Source: Pseudomonadota bacterium
GTDB lineage: Bacteria; Pseudomonadota; Alphaproteobacteria; Micropepsales; Micropepsaceae
DNA: 8,816 nucleotides
Direction of reading: 5' to 3'
Assembly: GCA_025360685.1 (NCBI GenBank)
Contig: JANYBR010000124.1
Span: 1 to 8,816, forward strand
Every line of letters begins with the position of its first letter. The stretch's first letter is position 1. The notes beneath the pieces are model-generated. The model saw nothing but the letters and a program-made list of their open reading frames with translations, searched no databases and was not told the DNA's origin. The position numbers and the translations under genes were made by a program. Shown here in pieces: positions 1 to 6,206 of this stretch.

Positions 1-630
1 CCGTTCGACACCTTGCTTGCCAGCGTGCGCGAGATGACTCGTGTGGTGAAAATCCCGGTCTCCGCCGACATCGAGTCCGCCTATGCACAGGACGCCGCGA
101 CCGCGGCAACGACCGTGGCGCGCATCGTCGAGGCTGGCGCCGTCGGCATCAACATCGAGGACGGCAACGATCCGCCCGACCTGCTGGCCCGCAAGATCGA
201 GAACCTGGCGACCGCCGCACGGCGCGCCGGGGTGGCACTATGGGTCAACGCTCGCATTGACACCTATCTGCGCCGGCTCGTGCCCGCGGACCGCGCTTAT
301 GACGAGACCGTCGCGCGCGCCCGGCTCTATCGCGAGGCCGGGGCGAATTCGATCTTCGCGCCGGCGGTAACCGATGCGGCGGCGATTGCGACGCTGGTGA
401 AGGCCGTGGTCCTGCCGCTCAACCTTCTCGCCTGGCCGGGATTGCCCGACGGCGCGAGCTTGCAGAAGCTCGGCGTGCGCCGTCTCAGCGCCGGCTCGGG
501 CATCGGCAAGCTCGTGCTCAATCGGACATTGGCACTGGCCAAGGCGTTTCTCGCCGAGGGCCGCTCCGAGCCCTTCAATGAAGGGCCGCTTGCCAATCCC
601 GAAATCAACGGTCTGATGCGCAAGGACTAA
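1..630 (+). CDS. PEP mutase / isocitrate lyase superfamily enzyme, 3' part (5' end outside window)
   Basis: The reading frame is open from base 1, so the start lies upstream; 209 residues to the TAA stop are present, probably missing some 50-70 N-terminal residues of a protein normally near 250-290. Enzymes of this TIM-barrel superfamily make or break C-C or C-P bonds next to an oxo-acid, using Mg2+. Visible landmarks, numbered within the fragment: the metal-site SADIE segment (Asp23, Glu25), GINIEDG (Glu53, Asp54) and NARID (Arg85), then a late-barrel GSG segment (SAGSGIG). The true isocitrate lyase KKCGH signature is not seen after IED, where the sequence is GNDPPDLL instead, so it is not a glyoxylate-cycle isocitrate lyase. 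It fits the generic PEP_mutase subfamily, whose members include oxaloacetate decarboxylases and 2,3-dimethylmalate or methylisocitrate lyase-like enzymes; the substrate cannot be assigned. It ends 46 bases before phoR on the same strand with no terminator visible, so read-through into phoR is possible. Family is confident, exact reaction is not. Confidence 0.85.
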   Translation, partial: PFDTLLASVREMTRVVKIPVSADIESAYAQDAATAATTVARIVEAGAVGINIEDGNDPPDLLARKIENLATAARRAGVALWVNARIDTYLRRLVPADRAYDETVARARLYREAGANSIFAPAVTDAAAIATLVKAVVLPLNLLAWPGLPDGASLQKLGVRRLSAGSGIGKLVLNRTLALAKAFLAEGRSEPFNEGPLANPEINGLMRKD

Positions 631-651
631 AGCGTCACGAAAACGCGTATG

Positions 652-678
652 ATGGGGTTCCTGAATCAAGAGCCCCAT
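652..678 (+). promoter_or_regulatory. Hairpin overlapping the phoR start codon
   Basis: ATGGGGTTC (652-660) can pair with GAGCCCCAT (670-678), eight Watson-Crick pairs plus one G-U, around a 9-base loop. The right arm contains the first two bases of the phoR ATG and the weak upstream AAGAG ribosome-binding stretch, so folding would hide the initiation region. The loop carries a GAATC (GANTC) site at 663-667. A TATGAT hexamer at 648-653 resembles a -10 box; if it is the real promoter, the transcript would start near 660 and the left arm would be mostly missing. The hairpin therefore matters only for transcripts coming from upstream. Its role is inference. Confidence 0.35.
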
Positions 679-1969
679 GGACGATCCTGAAACCTATTGG
701 AGTGGTGTTGCACGCTTCCTCTGGCCGGCGCTGGCTGGCCTCGGCCTGGCCGCAGTGCTGTTCCGCTGGAGTGGTGGCCAGGCGGTTTGGCTCACTGCGG
801 CGGGACTTCTGCTGAGCGCATTGCTGGTTTCTTACATTGCTCGTCAGGGACGGCTGTTCCTGCGCGAACAGCGCGTCGAACTCAGCAGCAGCGCCGAGAG
901 TTTTCTGTCACCGCTGGCGCGCGAGGTGCTGGGCCAGCTTCCCGATCCGTTGATGCTGCTCGACGAGAGCGGCCGCGTGCTGTTCGCCAACAGCGCGATG
1001 TACACCGTGATTGGTGTCGGGCCCGAGAAGAAACATGTCTCGCTGCTGCTGCGCACGCCGTCCGTCCTCACTGCTATCGAGCAAACCTCGGCCAGCGGCG
1101 AGGCCTCTTCGTTCGAGTTCACCGTGCCGGTGCCAGTCGAACGCACGTACCAGGCCTATGTCGCGCGCATGACGTCGGAGCCGCCCGTGACGAGCCTGCT
1201 CCTGCACGATCTGACCGCGATCAAGCGCACCGAGCAGATGCGCGCCGACTTTGTCGCCAACGCCAGCCATGAGCTGCGCACGCCACTGGCCGCCGTGACC
1301 GGCTTCATCGACACGCTCAAGGGCCACGCCCGCGACGATGTCCAGGCCCGCGACCGGTTTCTCGACATCATGAGCGTCGAGGCCGGGCGTATGCGCCGTC
1401 TTATCGAAGACCTCCTGTCGTTGACCCGGATCGAGCTCAACGAGCATGTCCGCCCGTCCGCAATAGTGTCGCTCGAGGCCATTGTCAGCGAGGCGAGCGC
1501 CGCGCTCATGCCACTCGCGAAGATCGACGACATCGCGATCGAAGTGTCCGCGGCACCCAACCTGCCGCTGGTGATCGGCGAGCGCGACGAACTCATCCAG
1601 CTGTTCCAGAACCTGATCCACAACGCCATCAAGTACGGCAGGTCGGGCGGCCATGTCTGGGTCACGCTCACGACGGTGCCGGGAGCAGGCGGACGCGGCG
1701 CCGGCACGATGCTGTCCGCCGTGGTGCGCGACGATGGCGAAGGCATCGCGTCCGACGCGGTGCCCCGGCTGACCGAGCGGTTCTACCGTGTCGACGTCAA
1801 GCGCAGCCGGGAAAAGGGCGGCACGGGCCTCGGCCTTGCGATCGTCAAGCACATCGTCAACCGCCATCAGGGCCGCCTGACCATCGAGAGCCGCGCCGGC
1901 GAAGGCAGCGCGTTTACCGTCCTGTTGCCGAGCGCGCCGGCAGACAGCACTGTCACGGAACTGTTATAA
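677..1969 (+). CDS. phoR: PhoR, phosphate-regulon sensor histidine kinase
   Basis: A 430-residue membrane histidine kinase that phosphorylates and dephosphorylates PhoB according to phosphate status. The N-terminus has two hydrophobic segments, about residues 14-29 and 36-54, joined by only a few residues. It therefore lacks a periplasmic sensor, as is typical of PhoR, which is thought to read PhoU/Pst instead. A PAS-like domain follows (about 82-183, with LPDPLMLLDESGRVLFAN). The dimerisation/phosphoacceptor motif NASHELRTPL has His198. The ATPase domain shows the N box (QNLIHNAIKYG, Asn316), the G1 box DDGEGI (352-357), the F region ERFYRVD and the G2 box GGTGLGLAIVKHI (381 onward). All catalytic motifs are intact and length is normal. 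The ATG start has only a weak AAGAG upstream but begins directly before the first membrane segment. The last six codons (T-V-T-E-L-L) and stop coincide with a Pho box. Placement beside phoU and phoB secures the assignment as PhoR rather than a generic kinase. Confidence 0.95.
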   Translation: MDDPETYWSGVARFLWPALAGLGLAAVLFRWSGGQAVWLTAAGLLLSALLVSYIARQGRLFLREQRVELSSSAESFLSPLAREVLGQLPDPLMLLDESGRVLFANSAMYTVIGVGPEKKHVSLLLRTPSVLTAIEQTSASGEASSFEFTVPVPVERTYQAYVARMTSEPPVTSLLLHDLTAIKRTEQMRADFVANASHELRTPLAAVTGFIDTLKGHARDDVQARDRFLDIMSVEAGRMRRLIEDLLSLTRIELNEHVRPSAIVSLEAIVSEASAALMPLAKIDDIAIEVSAAPNLPLVIGERDELIQLFQNLIHNAIKYGRSGGHVWVTLTTVPGAGGRGAGTMLSAVVRDDGEGIASDAVPRLTERFYRVDVKRSREKGGTGLGLAIVKHIVNRHQGRLTIESRAGEGSAFTVLLPSAPADSTVTELL

Positions 1970-1978
1970 AACTGTCGC
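1950..1978 (+). promoter_or_regulatory. Pho box: three PhoB-binding heptamers in the 3' end of phoR
   Basis: Three heptamers resembling CTGTCAT sit at exact 11-base periodicity: CTGTCAC (1950-1956), CTGTTAT (1961-1967) and CTGTCGC (1972-1978), with 4-base spacers GGAA and AAAA. This is the geometry of PhoB sites, which occupy the -35 position of Pho promoters. The first two heptamers lie inside the end of the phoR reading frame and the third just after the stop. A -10 is less clear: CATACC at 1978-1983 has the usual ten-base spacing from the second heptamer, while CATATT at 1984-1989 is a better hexamer at unusual spacing. The direction and position indicate a promoter for phoU-phoB. Confidence 0.82.
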
Positions 1979-2019
1979 ATACCCATATTTGTGAGGGGTT
2001 AGTGACGCAGTGCGCGAAG

Positions 2020-2031
2020 GAGTCCCGAGTC
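2020..2031 (+). promoter_or_regulatory. Paired GANTC methylation sites upstream of phoU
   Basis: Two GAGTC sites, 2020-2024 and 2027-2031, begin seven bases apart between the Pho box and the phoU start. GANTC is the target of the CcrM adenine methyltransferase in Alphaproteobacteria and is read by GcrA, whose gene is in this window. The sites would lie downstream of the Pho-box promoter, in the leader of phoU. Effect on expression is unproven. Confidence 0.4.
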
Positions 2032-2042
2032 GGGCAGGCCAG

Positions 2043-2759
2043 ATGAGCGAACACACAGTCAAGGCATTCAGCGAGAAGCTCGAGGCGCTGTCTGCCGCCA
2101 TCGCGCAGATGGGCGGCCTTGCCGAAGCCCAGTTCGCCAATGCGGTCGACGCCATCGCGCGGCGCGACACCATGCTGGCCGAGAACGCCGTCGGCGGCGA
2201 CAAGCGCATCGACGAGATGCAGCTCGACATCGAAGATCGTGCCTTGAAACTTCTCGCCTTGCGCCAGCCCATGGCGGTGGACCTGCGCGAGACCCTGGCC
2301 GCGATCAAGATCGCCAGCGAGCTCGAACGCATCGGCGATCTGGCCAAGAACATCGCCAAGCGGGCCATTGTTCTCAATCGCGAGCCGCCGATCCGCCTGA
2401 CCGCCTCGCTGGCGCGCATGGGCAAGCAGGCGCTGGCGCAGCTCAAGCAGGTGCTCGACGCCTATTCCGATCGCAACGCCGAAGCCGCCGAGGCGGTGTG
2501 GAAACAGGATCCGGAGATCGACGAAATCTACAACAGCCTGTTCCGCGAGCTTCTGACCTACATGATGGAGGATCCGCGCACCATTGGGCTGTGCACGCAT
2601 CTTTTGTTCATCGCCAAGAACATCGAGCGCAGTGGCGACCACGCCACCAACATCGCCGAAGTCGTCTATCACATGGTGCGCGCCGACCATCTGTCGAACG
2701 AACGGCCCAAGGCCGACACCACCAGCGAAACCAGCGTGCCCTTCGAGAGAAAAGCATGA
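2043..2759 (+). CDS. phoU: PhoU, phosphate signalling / phosphate transport regulator
   Basis: A 238-residue all-helical cytoplasmic protein made of two PhoU repeats. It links the Pst phosphate transporter to PhoR and keeps the Pho response off when phosphate is plentiful. The first repeat contains LRQPMAVDLRETLAAIKIASELERIGDLAKNI; the second contains RTIGLCTHLLFIAKNIERSGDHATNIAE. Both carry the E-R-x-G-D metal-binding type motif expected in the family (ERIGD and ERSGD). The ATG at 2043 (MSEHTVKAF) matches how family members begin; a GTG at 2010 in the same frame would add eleven residues with no homology-like character. The ribosome-binding site is poor: AAGGAG at 2016-2021 is about 21 bases away. 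The TGA stop overlaps the phoB ATG (ATGA), implying translational coupling. A Pho box upstream suggests PhoB-dependent expression. The pst genes that often precede phoU are absent. Confidence 0.95.
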   Translation: MSEHTVKAFSEKLEALSAAIAQMGGLAEAQFANAVDAIARRDTMLAENAVGGDKRIDEMQLDIEDRALKLLALRQPMAVDLRETLAAIKIASELERIGDLAKNIAKRAIVLNREPPIRLTASLARMGKQALAQLKQVLDAYSDRNAEAAEAVWKQDPEIDEIYNSLFRELLTYMMEDPRTIGLCTHLLFIAKNIERSGDHATNIAEVVYHMVRADHLSNERPKADTTSETSVPFERKA

Positions 2760-3460
2760 GCCTGAAGCCGACCGTCCTGATTGCCGAAGACGAGGGCGCC
2801 CTGATCACGTTGCTGCGCTACAATCTGGAGCGCGAGGGCTATCGCGTGCTGGAAGCGCAGGACGGCGAGGAAGCCTTGCTGGTCGCGGCCGAGGAAAAGC
2901 CCGATCTGGTCGTGCTCGACTGGATGCTGCCGCAGCTTTCCGGCATCGAGGTCTGCCGCCGCCTGCGTGGACGCCAGGAGACGCGCAACGTTCCGATCAT
3001 CATGCTCACGGCGCGCGGTGAGGAAACCGATCGCATCCGCGGCCTGGATACCGGCGCCGACGACTATCTGACCAAACCGTTCTCGATGACCGAGCTCCTG
3101 GCGCGGCTGCGCGCCGTGATGCGCCGCATCCGTCCGAGCCTGGCGCCCGACACGGTGGCCATCGGCGACATCGAGATGGATCGCGCTGCTCATCGCGTGC
3201 GCCGCGCTGGCAAGGAAGTCCATCTCGGCCCGACCGAGTACAAGCTGCTCGATCACCTGATCCAGCATCCCGGCCGCGTCTTCAGCCGCGAGCAGCTGCT
3301 CGATGCGGTGTGGGGCTCGGACGTTTACGTGGAGGCGCGCACCGTGGACGTGCATGTCGGCCGTTTGCGCAAGGCGCTCAATGTCGAGGGCGTGCGCGAT
3401 CCGATCCGCACCGTGCGCTCCGCCGGCTACTCGCTCGACGACGCGGCGATGGCGAGTTAG
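2756..3460 (+). CDS. phoB: PhoB, phosphate-regulon response regulator
   Basis: A 234-residue OmpR/PhoB-type transcription factor; phosphorylated by PhoR, it binds Pho boxes as a dimer and recruits RNA polymerase to phosphate-starvation genes. The receiver domain (about 1-122) shows the acidic pair Glu11-Asp12, phosphoacceptor Asp55 in VVLDWMLP, Thr85 in MLTARG and Lys107 in YLTKPF. The winged-helix domain (about 130-230) holds LGPTEYKLLDHL, SREQLLDAVWG, the recognition helix region RTVDVHVGRLRKAL and the wing RTVRSAGY, all very close to classical PhoB. The start overlaps the phoU stop by four bases (ATGA), preceded by a purine-rich GAGAGAAAAG. The gene ends 28 bases from the convergent phosphotransferase gene with no clear terminator between. 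It probably acts on the Pho box at 1950-1978, making phoU-phoB autoregulated. Assignment is very secure from both sequence and neighbours. Confidence 0.97.
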   Translation: MSLKPTVLIAEDEGALITLLRYNLEREGYRVLEAQDGEEALLVAAEEKPDLVVLDWMLPQLSGIEVCRRLRGRQETRNVPIIMLTARGEETDRIRGLDTGADDYLTKPFSMTELLARLRAVMRRIRPSLAPDTVAIGDIEMDRAAHRVRRAGKEVHLGPTEYKLLDHLIQHPGRVFSREQLLDAVWGSDVYVEARTVDVHVGRLRKALNVEGVRDPIRTVRSAGYSLDDAAMAS

Positions 3461-3488
3461 TTCACTTCGTTTCCAACGGGCCATGACA

Positions 3489-4451
3489 CTAGGGGGTGCT
3501 GCCGGACGTAATATCGCTGAGAAAATTCCGCGCCTCTTCGATCACCTGTTCGCTGATGGTGGGCCGTGTCAGGAATTCCGCCCAGGCACCCATGTCCGCG
3601 ATGCGCGTGAGTTCGCGCCAATCGTCGGGCAGAAAGCCGCCGCCATCGCGATAGCCTTGTTCGACGCCAGACACGAAACCCGGCATCGTGCCCAGCGGCG
3701 GCCGCAACAGATTACCGAAATCGGCGGCGGGCGAGGCTGCGGCTGCAAACTCCCAGTCGACTATGCCGGCGACCTTGAGCGATCCGTCGCTGCGCACGAG
3801 AATGTTCGTGCCGCCGAAGTCGAAGTGGGTGAGGCGCGCCGGCCTGTTCCAGACGTCCTGGCGTTTCTCATTTTGTTTGGCGAACGCCATGACCCTGGCG
3901 GCCAGTTCCCGTCCCAGCCGCTCTCCGCCAAGGCCGCTCAAACAGGTTTCCAGAAAGCCCGATAGCGCGAAGCCGGCCGGGAACGGCGTGATTTTCAAAT
4001 CGCCGTCCAGAAAACCGGCCTGATCGAAAGTGAAACTGTGGATCGCGGCCAGCGCAGCGCCGACCAACCGTCCGAGGTTTGAGAGTTCGTCGGCGCTCGC
4101 ACGCTTCGCCGCCGACGCAAGTGTCTCTCCTTCGACGAATTCAACCACGGCATAGGTCCGGCCAAGATGCTCACCAGTGTGCAGGTAGCGCGGCGCGGGC
4201 ACTTTGCCGGAGACGAGGCGCGCGATCGCGGCTTCCTTGCGCGCCACAGCGGGATCGCGTTGGTAGAGCCGCAGCACCACGCAATGCGGCGCAGACTTCA
4301 GATCGACCCGAATATTCGTGTTGGAATGGCCACCGCCGATCGGCTCGATGCGGGCGATCGTCACATCGCCAAGCGCGGGGCGGATCAGCTCCGCGGCCTC
4401 GTCCTCGCCGATCTGCACGAATGGCGTCGTGCGCGTCCAGCGCTCGCGCAT
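3489..4451 (-). CDS. Phosphotransferase of the aminoglycoside/choline kinase (APH) family
   Basis: A 320-residue protein with the eukaryotic-kinase-like APH fold, which uses ATP to phosphorylate a small molecule. The N-lobe has a glycine-rich GGGHSNTNI segment (39-47) and VVLRLY with Arg61 in the region of the nucleotide-binding strand; Glu73 (RKEAAI) is a candidate helix-C acid. The hinge is VVEFVEGETL. The catalytic loop is LTHFDFGGTNIL (His209, Asp211, Asn216), and the metal-binding motif is GIVDWEFA (Asp232). Members usually read H-G-D or H-N-D, so Phe210 is a mild variant. The substrate cannot be told: relatives act on choline, homoserine, hydroxyurea, fructosamine or antibiotics, and an antibiotic-resistance role should not be assumed. 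The ATG lies 4 bases after the stop of the peroxidase gene, so the two are almost surely one operon. It is convergent with phoB at its 3' end. Family is clear; function is unknown. Confidence 0.88.
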   Translation of the reverse strand: MRERWTRTTPFVQIGEDEAAELIRPALGDVTIARIEPIGGGHSNTNIRVDLKSAPHCVVLRLYQRDPAVARKEAAIARLVSGKVPAPRYLHTGEHLGRTYAVVEFVEGETLASAAKRASADELSNLGRLVGAALAAIHSFTFDQAGFLDGDLKITPFPAGFALSGFLETCLSGLGGERLGRELAARVMAFAKQNEKRQDVWNRPARLTHFDFGGTNILVRSDGSLKVAGIVDWEFAAAASPAADFGNLLRPPLGTMPGFVSGVEQGYRDGGGFLPDDWRELTRIADMGAWAEFLTRPTISEQVIEEARNFLSDITSGSTP

Positions 4452-4455
4452 TACT

Positions 4456-4935
4456 TCAGAGAACCTTCTCGATCGACTTCTCGATTTCGTCGGGTTTGGT
4501 CATCGGCGCGAAGCGATCGACGACCTTGCCGGATTTGTCGACCAGGAACTTGGTGAAGTTCCACTTGATGTTCGTGGTGCCGAGGACACCCGGTTGCTCG
4601 CCCTTCAGATAACCGTACAGAGGGTGCGCGTTTGGTCCGTTGACCTCGATCTTGTCGAACATGGGAAAGCTCACGCCATAATTCATCTGGCAGAAGGCGC
4701 CGATTTCTTCGGCCGAGCCGGGCTCCTGCTTGCCGAACTGGTTGCACGGAAAGCCAAGGACGGTCAGTCCCTTCTCGTGCAATTTCTCGTAGAGCTTTTC
4801 GAGCCCCTCATATTGCGGCGTGAATCCGCATTTGCTCGCCGTGTTGACGATGAGCAGCGTCTTTCCCTTGTAGTCGGAAAGCGACACGTTCTTGCCCTGC
4901 AGGGACTTGGCCGAAAAATCGTAGATGCTGGTCAT
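4456..4935 (-). CDS. Glutathione peroxidase family thiol peroxidase
   Basis: A 159-residue thioredoxin-fold peroxidase that reduces hydrogen peroxide and organic hydroperoxides in the cytoplasm. The signature NTASKCGFTPQYEGLE gives peroxidatic Cys36; GFPCNQFGKQEPG gives Gln70 and Cys64; KWNFTKFLV gives Trp125 and Asn126, completing the Cys/Gln/Trp/Asn tetrad. Cys82 in FCQMNYGVSFP sits where the resolving cysteine of thioredoxin-dependent (2-Cys) members lies. The enzyme is therefore probably reduced by thioredoxin rather than glutathione despite the family name (inference from family knowledge). It is the cysteine, not selenocysteine, form, with no signal peptide and normal bacterial length. 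The ATG is well placed after GAGGA with a 5-base spacer. A GAGTC (GANTC) site at 4946-4950 abuts this ribosome-binding site. It leads a two-gene unit with the phosphotransferase. The 103-base gap upstream shows no convincing promoter. Confidence 0.95.
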   Translation of the reverse strand: MTSIYDFSAKSLQGKNVSLSDYKGKTLLIVNTASKCGFTPQYEGLEKLYEKLHEKGLTVLGFPCNQFGKQEPGSAEEIGAFCQMNYGVSFPMFDKIEVNGPNAHPLYGYLKGEQPGVLGTTNIKWNFTKFLVDKSGKVVDRFAPMTKPDEIEKSIEKVL

Positions 4936-5038
4936 CGCGTTCCTCGACTCGGGTAGGAGTGCGAGGAAACGCGATTACTTTGCCACTAGCAAGATGTCTC
5001 TCGCCGCTGCGCCCCTTTGCGAGGCAAGGAGGCTTGGC

Positions 5039-6151
5039 TTACTTTGTTTCGCCGGCAGGCATCATGGCAACCGGGCGCACGCGCGTGACGAGCTCATGCA
5101 GGAACACGTCCGGCTCGGTGAGCACGGCGCTGTGCCCGACCCCGTTCAGCACATCGAACTGCTTCTGCGGCGCGTGCACCTTGTCGAAATAGCGCTTTGC
5201 CAGGTCTGTCGGCGTGATGTGGTCGAGCGCCCCGTTGATGATGAAGAAGGGCAGCCGAAGCTCCGTTGCGAACTGGCGCGCATCATAGGACGCGTCCGCA
5301 TCAAACGTCGCCTCCTCGGCAGGTTCTGGCGCCTGCAGGCTCAAATAGAGATCCAAAAGCGACCAGTCGGGGGCGACCAGGGCCACCGGAAGTAAGTCGC
5401 GCAGTATATCGCGTTCGCTCGGGATGTCGGTGCGCTCGGACATCGCGCGCTCGACCACCATTTGATGATCCGTGCGATAGGGCGGTGCGCCGGATGCGCT
5501 CAGCCTGCGGATGCCGTCTTCGTCATGTGCGGCGCGCAGCCTCGCCATCGTGCGCGCGTAGATGACGGGTTCTTTTTCCGCGATGGAGACGACCTGTCCC
5601 GTGCCCACATAGGCGGAAAACAGATCGGGCCGACTGACCACCATGCTCAGTCCCACCATCGTTCCCCAGGAATGACCGAGCACGATGATCTTTCGCTTGC
5701 CGAGGCGACGGCACAGAAACTGCGTCAGCTCGATGCCGTCCTGCGCCACGCGCGGGAGGGACATTTCTCTGACGGCGCCGTTGCGTACGAATGTCTTGCC
5801 GGCGTCGCGCTGATCCCACATCACGACGGTGAAGTATTTCTCCCATGGCCGCAGCAAGGACGAAACGGGCGACACGGTCCCCCCCGGCCCGCCATGGACA
5901 AAGAGCAACACCGGATTCCTGCGATCGTCGCCACGGATTTGTATCCATTGCGGTACGCCACCGAGGGGAACAAACATCGTCTCCTCGACGCCGGTTTTCG
6001 GGTCGATCGCCAGGGCGAGAGAATTTTCGTGCTGCCGCCATGCGCGATAGCCGAGTGCCCCGGCGGCCAACACGAGTACGCCAGCCACGACGGCCAGTCC
6101 CACGCGCAACGCGCGACGGATCAAGGTCGGCGACACATTGAGGTTGGCCAT
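5039..6151 (-). CDS. Membrane-anchored alpha/beta hydrolase, proline iminopeptidase-like
   Basis: A 370-residue alpha/beta-hydrolase related to S33-type proline iminopeptidases. Residues 17-35 form one hydrophobic segment after R12-R13-R16, without a signal-peptidase motif that I can recognise, so it is likely a signal anchor with the enzyme domain outside the cytoplasm; topology is inferred. The oxyanion-hole motif HGGPGG is at 86-91, WDQRDAGKT at 112-120, and the nucleophile elbow GHSWG gives Ser161. The acid is probably Asp310 (GALDHITP) and the base His340 (GVGHS). The catalytic triad is thus complete. Classical iminopeptidases read WDQRGxGxS, so WDQRDAGKT is a variant and the substrate is open (aminopeptidase, esterase or lactonase are all possible). 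A cap insertion spans roughly 190-295. The ATG follows AGGAG at about ten bases. The gene is separated from gcrA by a terminator and has its own 5' region with a palindrome, so it is probably transcribed alone. Confidence 0.88.
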   Translation of the reverse strand: MANLNVSPTLIRRALRVGLAVVAGVLVLAAGALGYRAWRQHENSLALAIDPKTGVEETMFVPLGGVPQWIQIRGDDRRNPVLLFVHGGPGGTVSPVSSLLRPWEKYFTVVMWDQRDAGKTFVRNGAVREMSLPRVAQDGIELTQFLCRRLGKRKIIVLGHSWGTMVGLSMVVSRPDLFSAYVGTGQVVSIAEKEPVIYARTMARLRAAHDEDGIRRLSASGAPPYRTDHQMVVERAMSERTDIPSERDILRDLLPVALVAPDWSLLDLYLSLQAPEPAEEATFDADASYDARQFATELRLPFFIINGALDHITPTDLAKRYFDKVHAPQKQFDVLNGVGHSAVLTEPDVFLHELVTRVRPVAMMPAGETK

Positions 6152-6206
6152 ACTCTGCCGTCTCCTGATGCAATCGCGCCACGATAGATGCCCAGAATTG
6201 TCTGTG

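Noticed and set aside
1..630. Naming the first gene isocitrate lyase (aceA)
   Set aside because: The KKCGH catalytic loop is absent and the fragment fits the shorter generic PEP-mutase subfamily.
632..649. GCGTCAC followed by an A-rich spacer upstream of phoR, considered as a Pho box
   Set aside because: Only one heptamer resembles the consensus and the second (11 bases on) does not match.
649..690. Short upstream frame (MMGFLNQEPHGRS) overlapping the phoR start
   Set aside because: No ribosome-binding sequence precedes it and its ATG lies in a TATGAT promoter-like hexamer; treated as chance.
908..1867. 319-codon minus-strand frame opposite phoR
   Set aside because: Composition is Arg/His/Gln/Val-rich with no recognisable motif, and it mirrors the histidine kinase codons.
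2669..3484. 271-codon minus-strand frame opposite phoB
   Set aside because: Shadow of phoB: no ribosome-binding site, no family resemblance.
3489..4451. Reading the APH-fold gene as an antibiotic-resistance determinant
   Set aside because: The fold is shared by many metabolic kinases; nothing in the sequence or neighbours points to an antibiotic substrate or a mobile origin.
5006..5032. CCTTTGC/GCAAGG inverted repeat after the hydrolase stop, considered as a terminator
   Set aside because: The stem is short with a bulged base and no T-run follows on the minus strand.
5462..6187. 241-codon plus-strand frame opposite the hydrolase gene
   Set aside because: The minus-strand hydrolase has a complete catalytic triad; the plus frame shows only low-complexity His/Arg-rich sequence.
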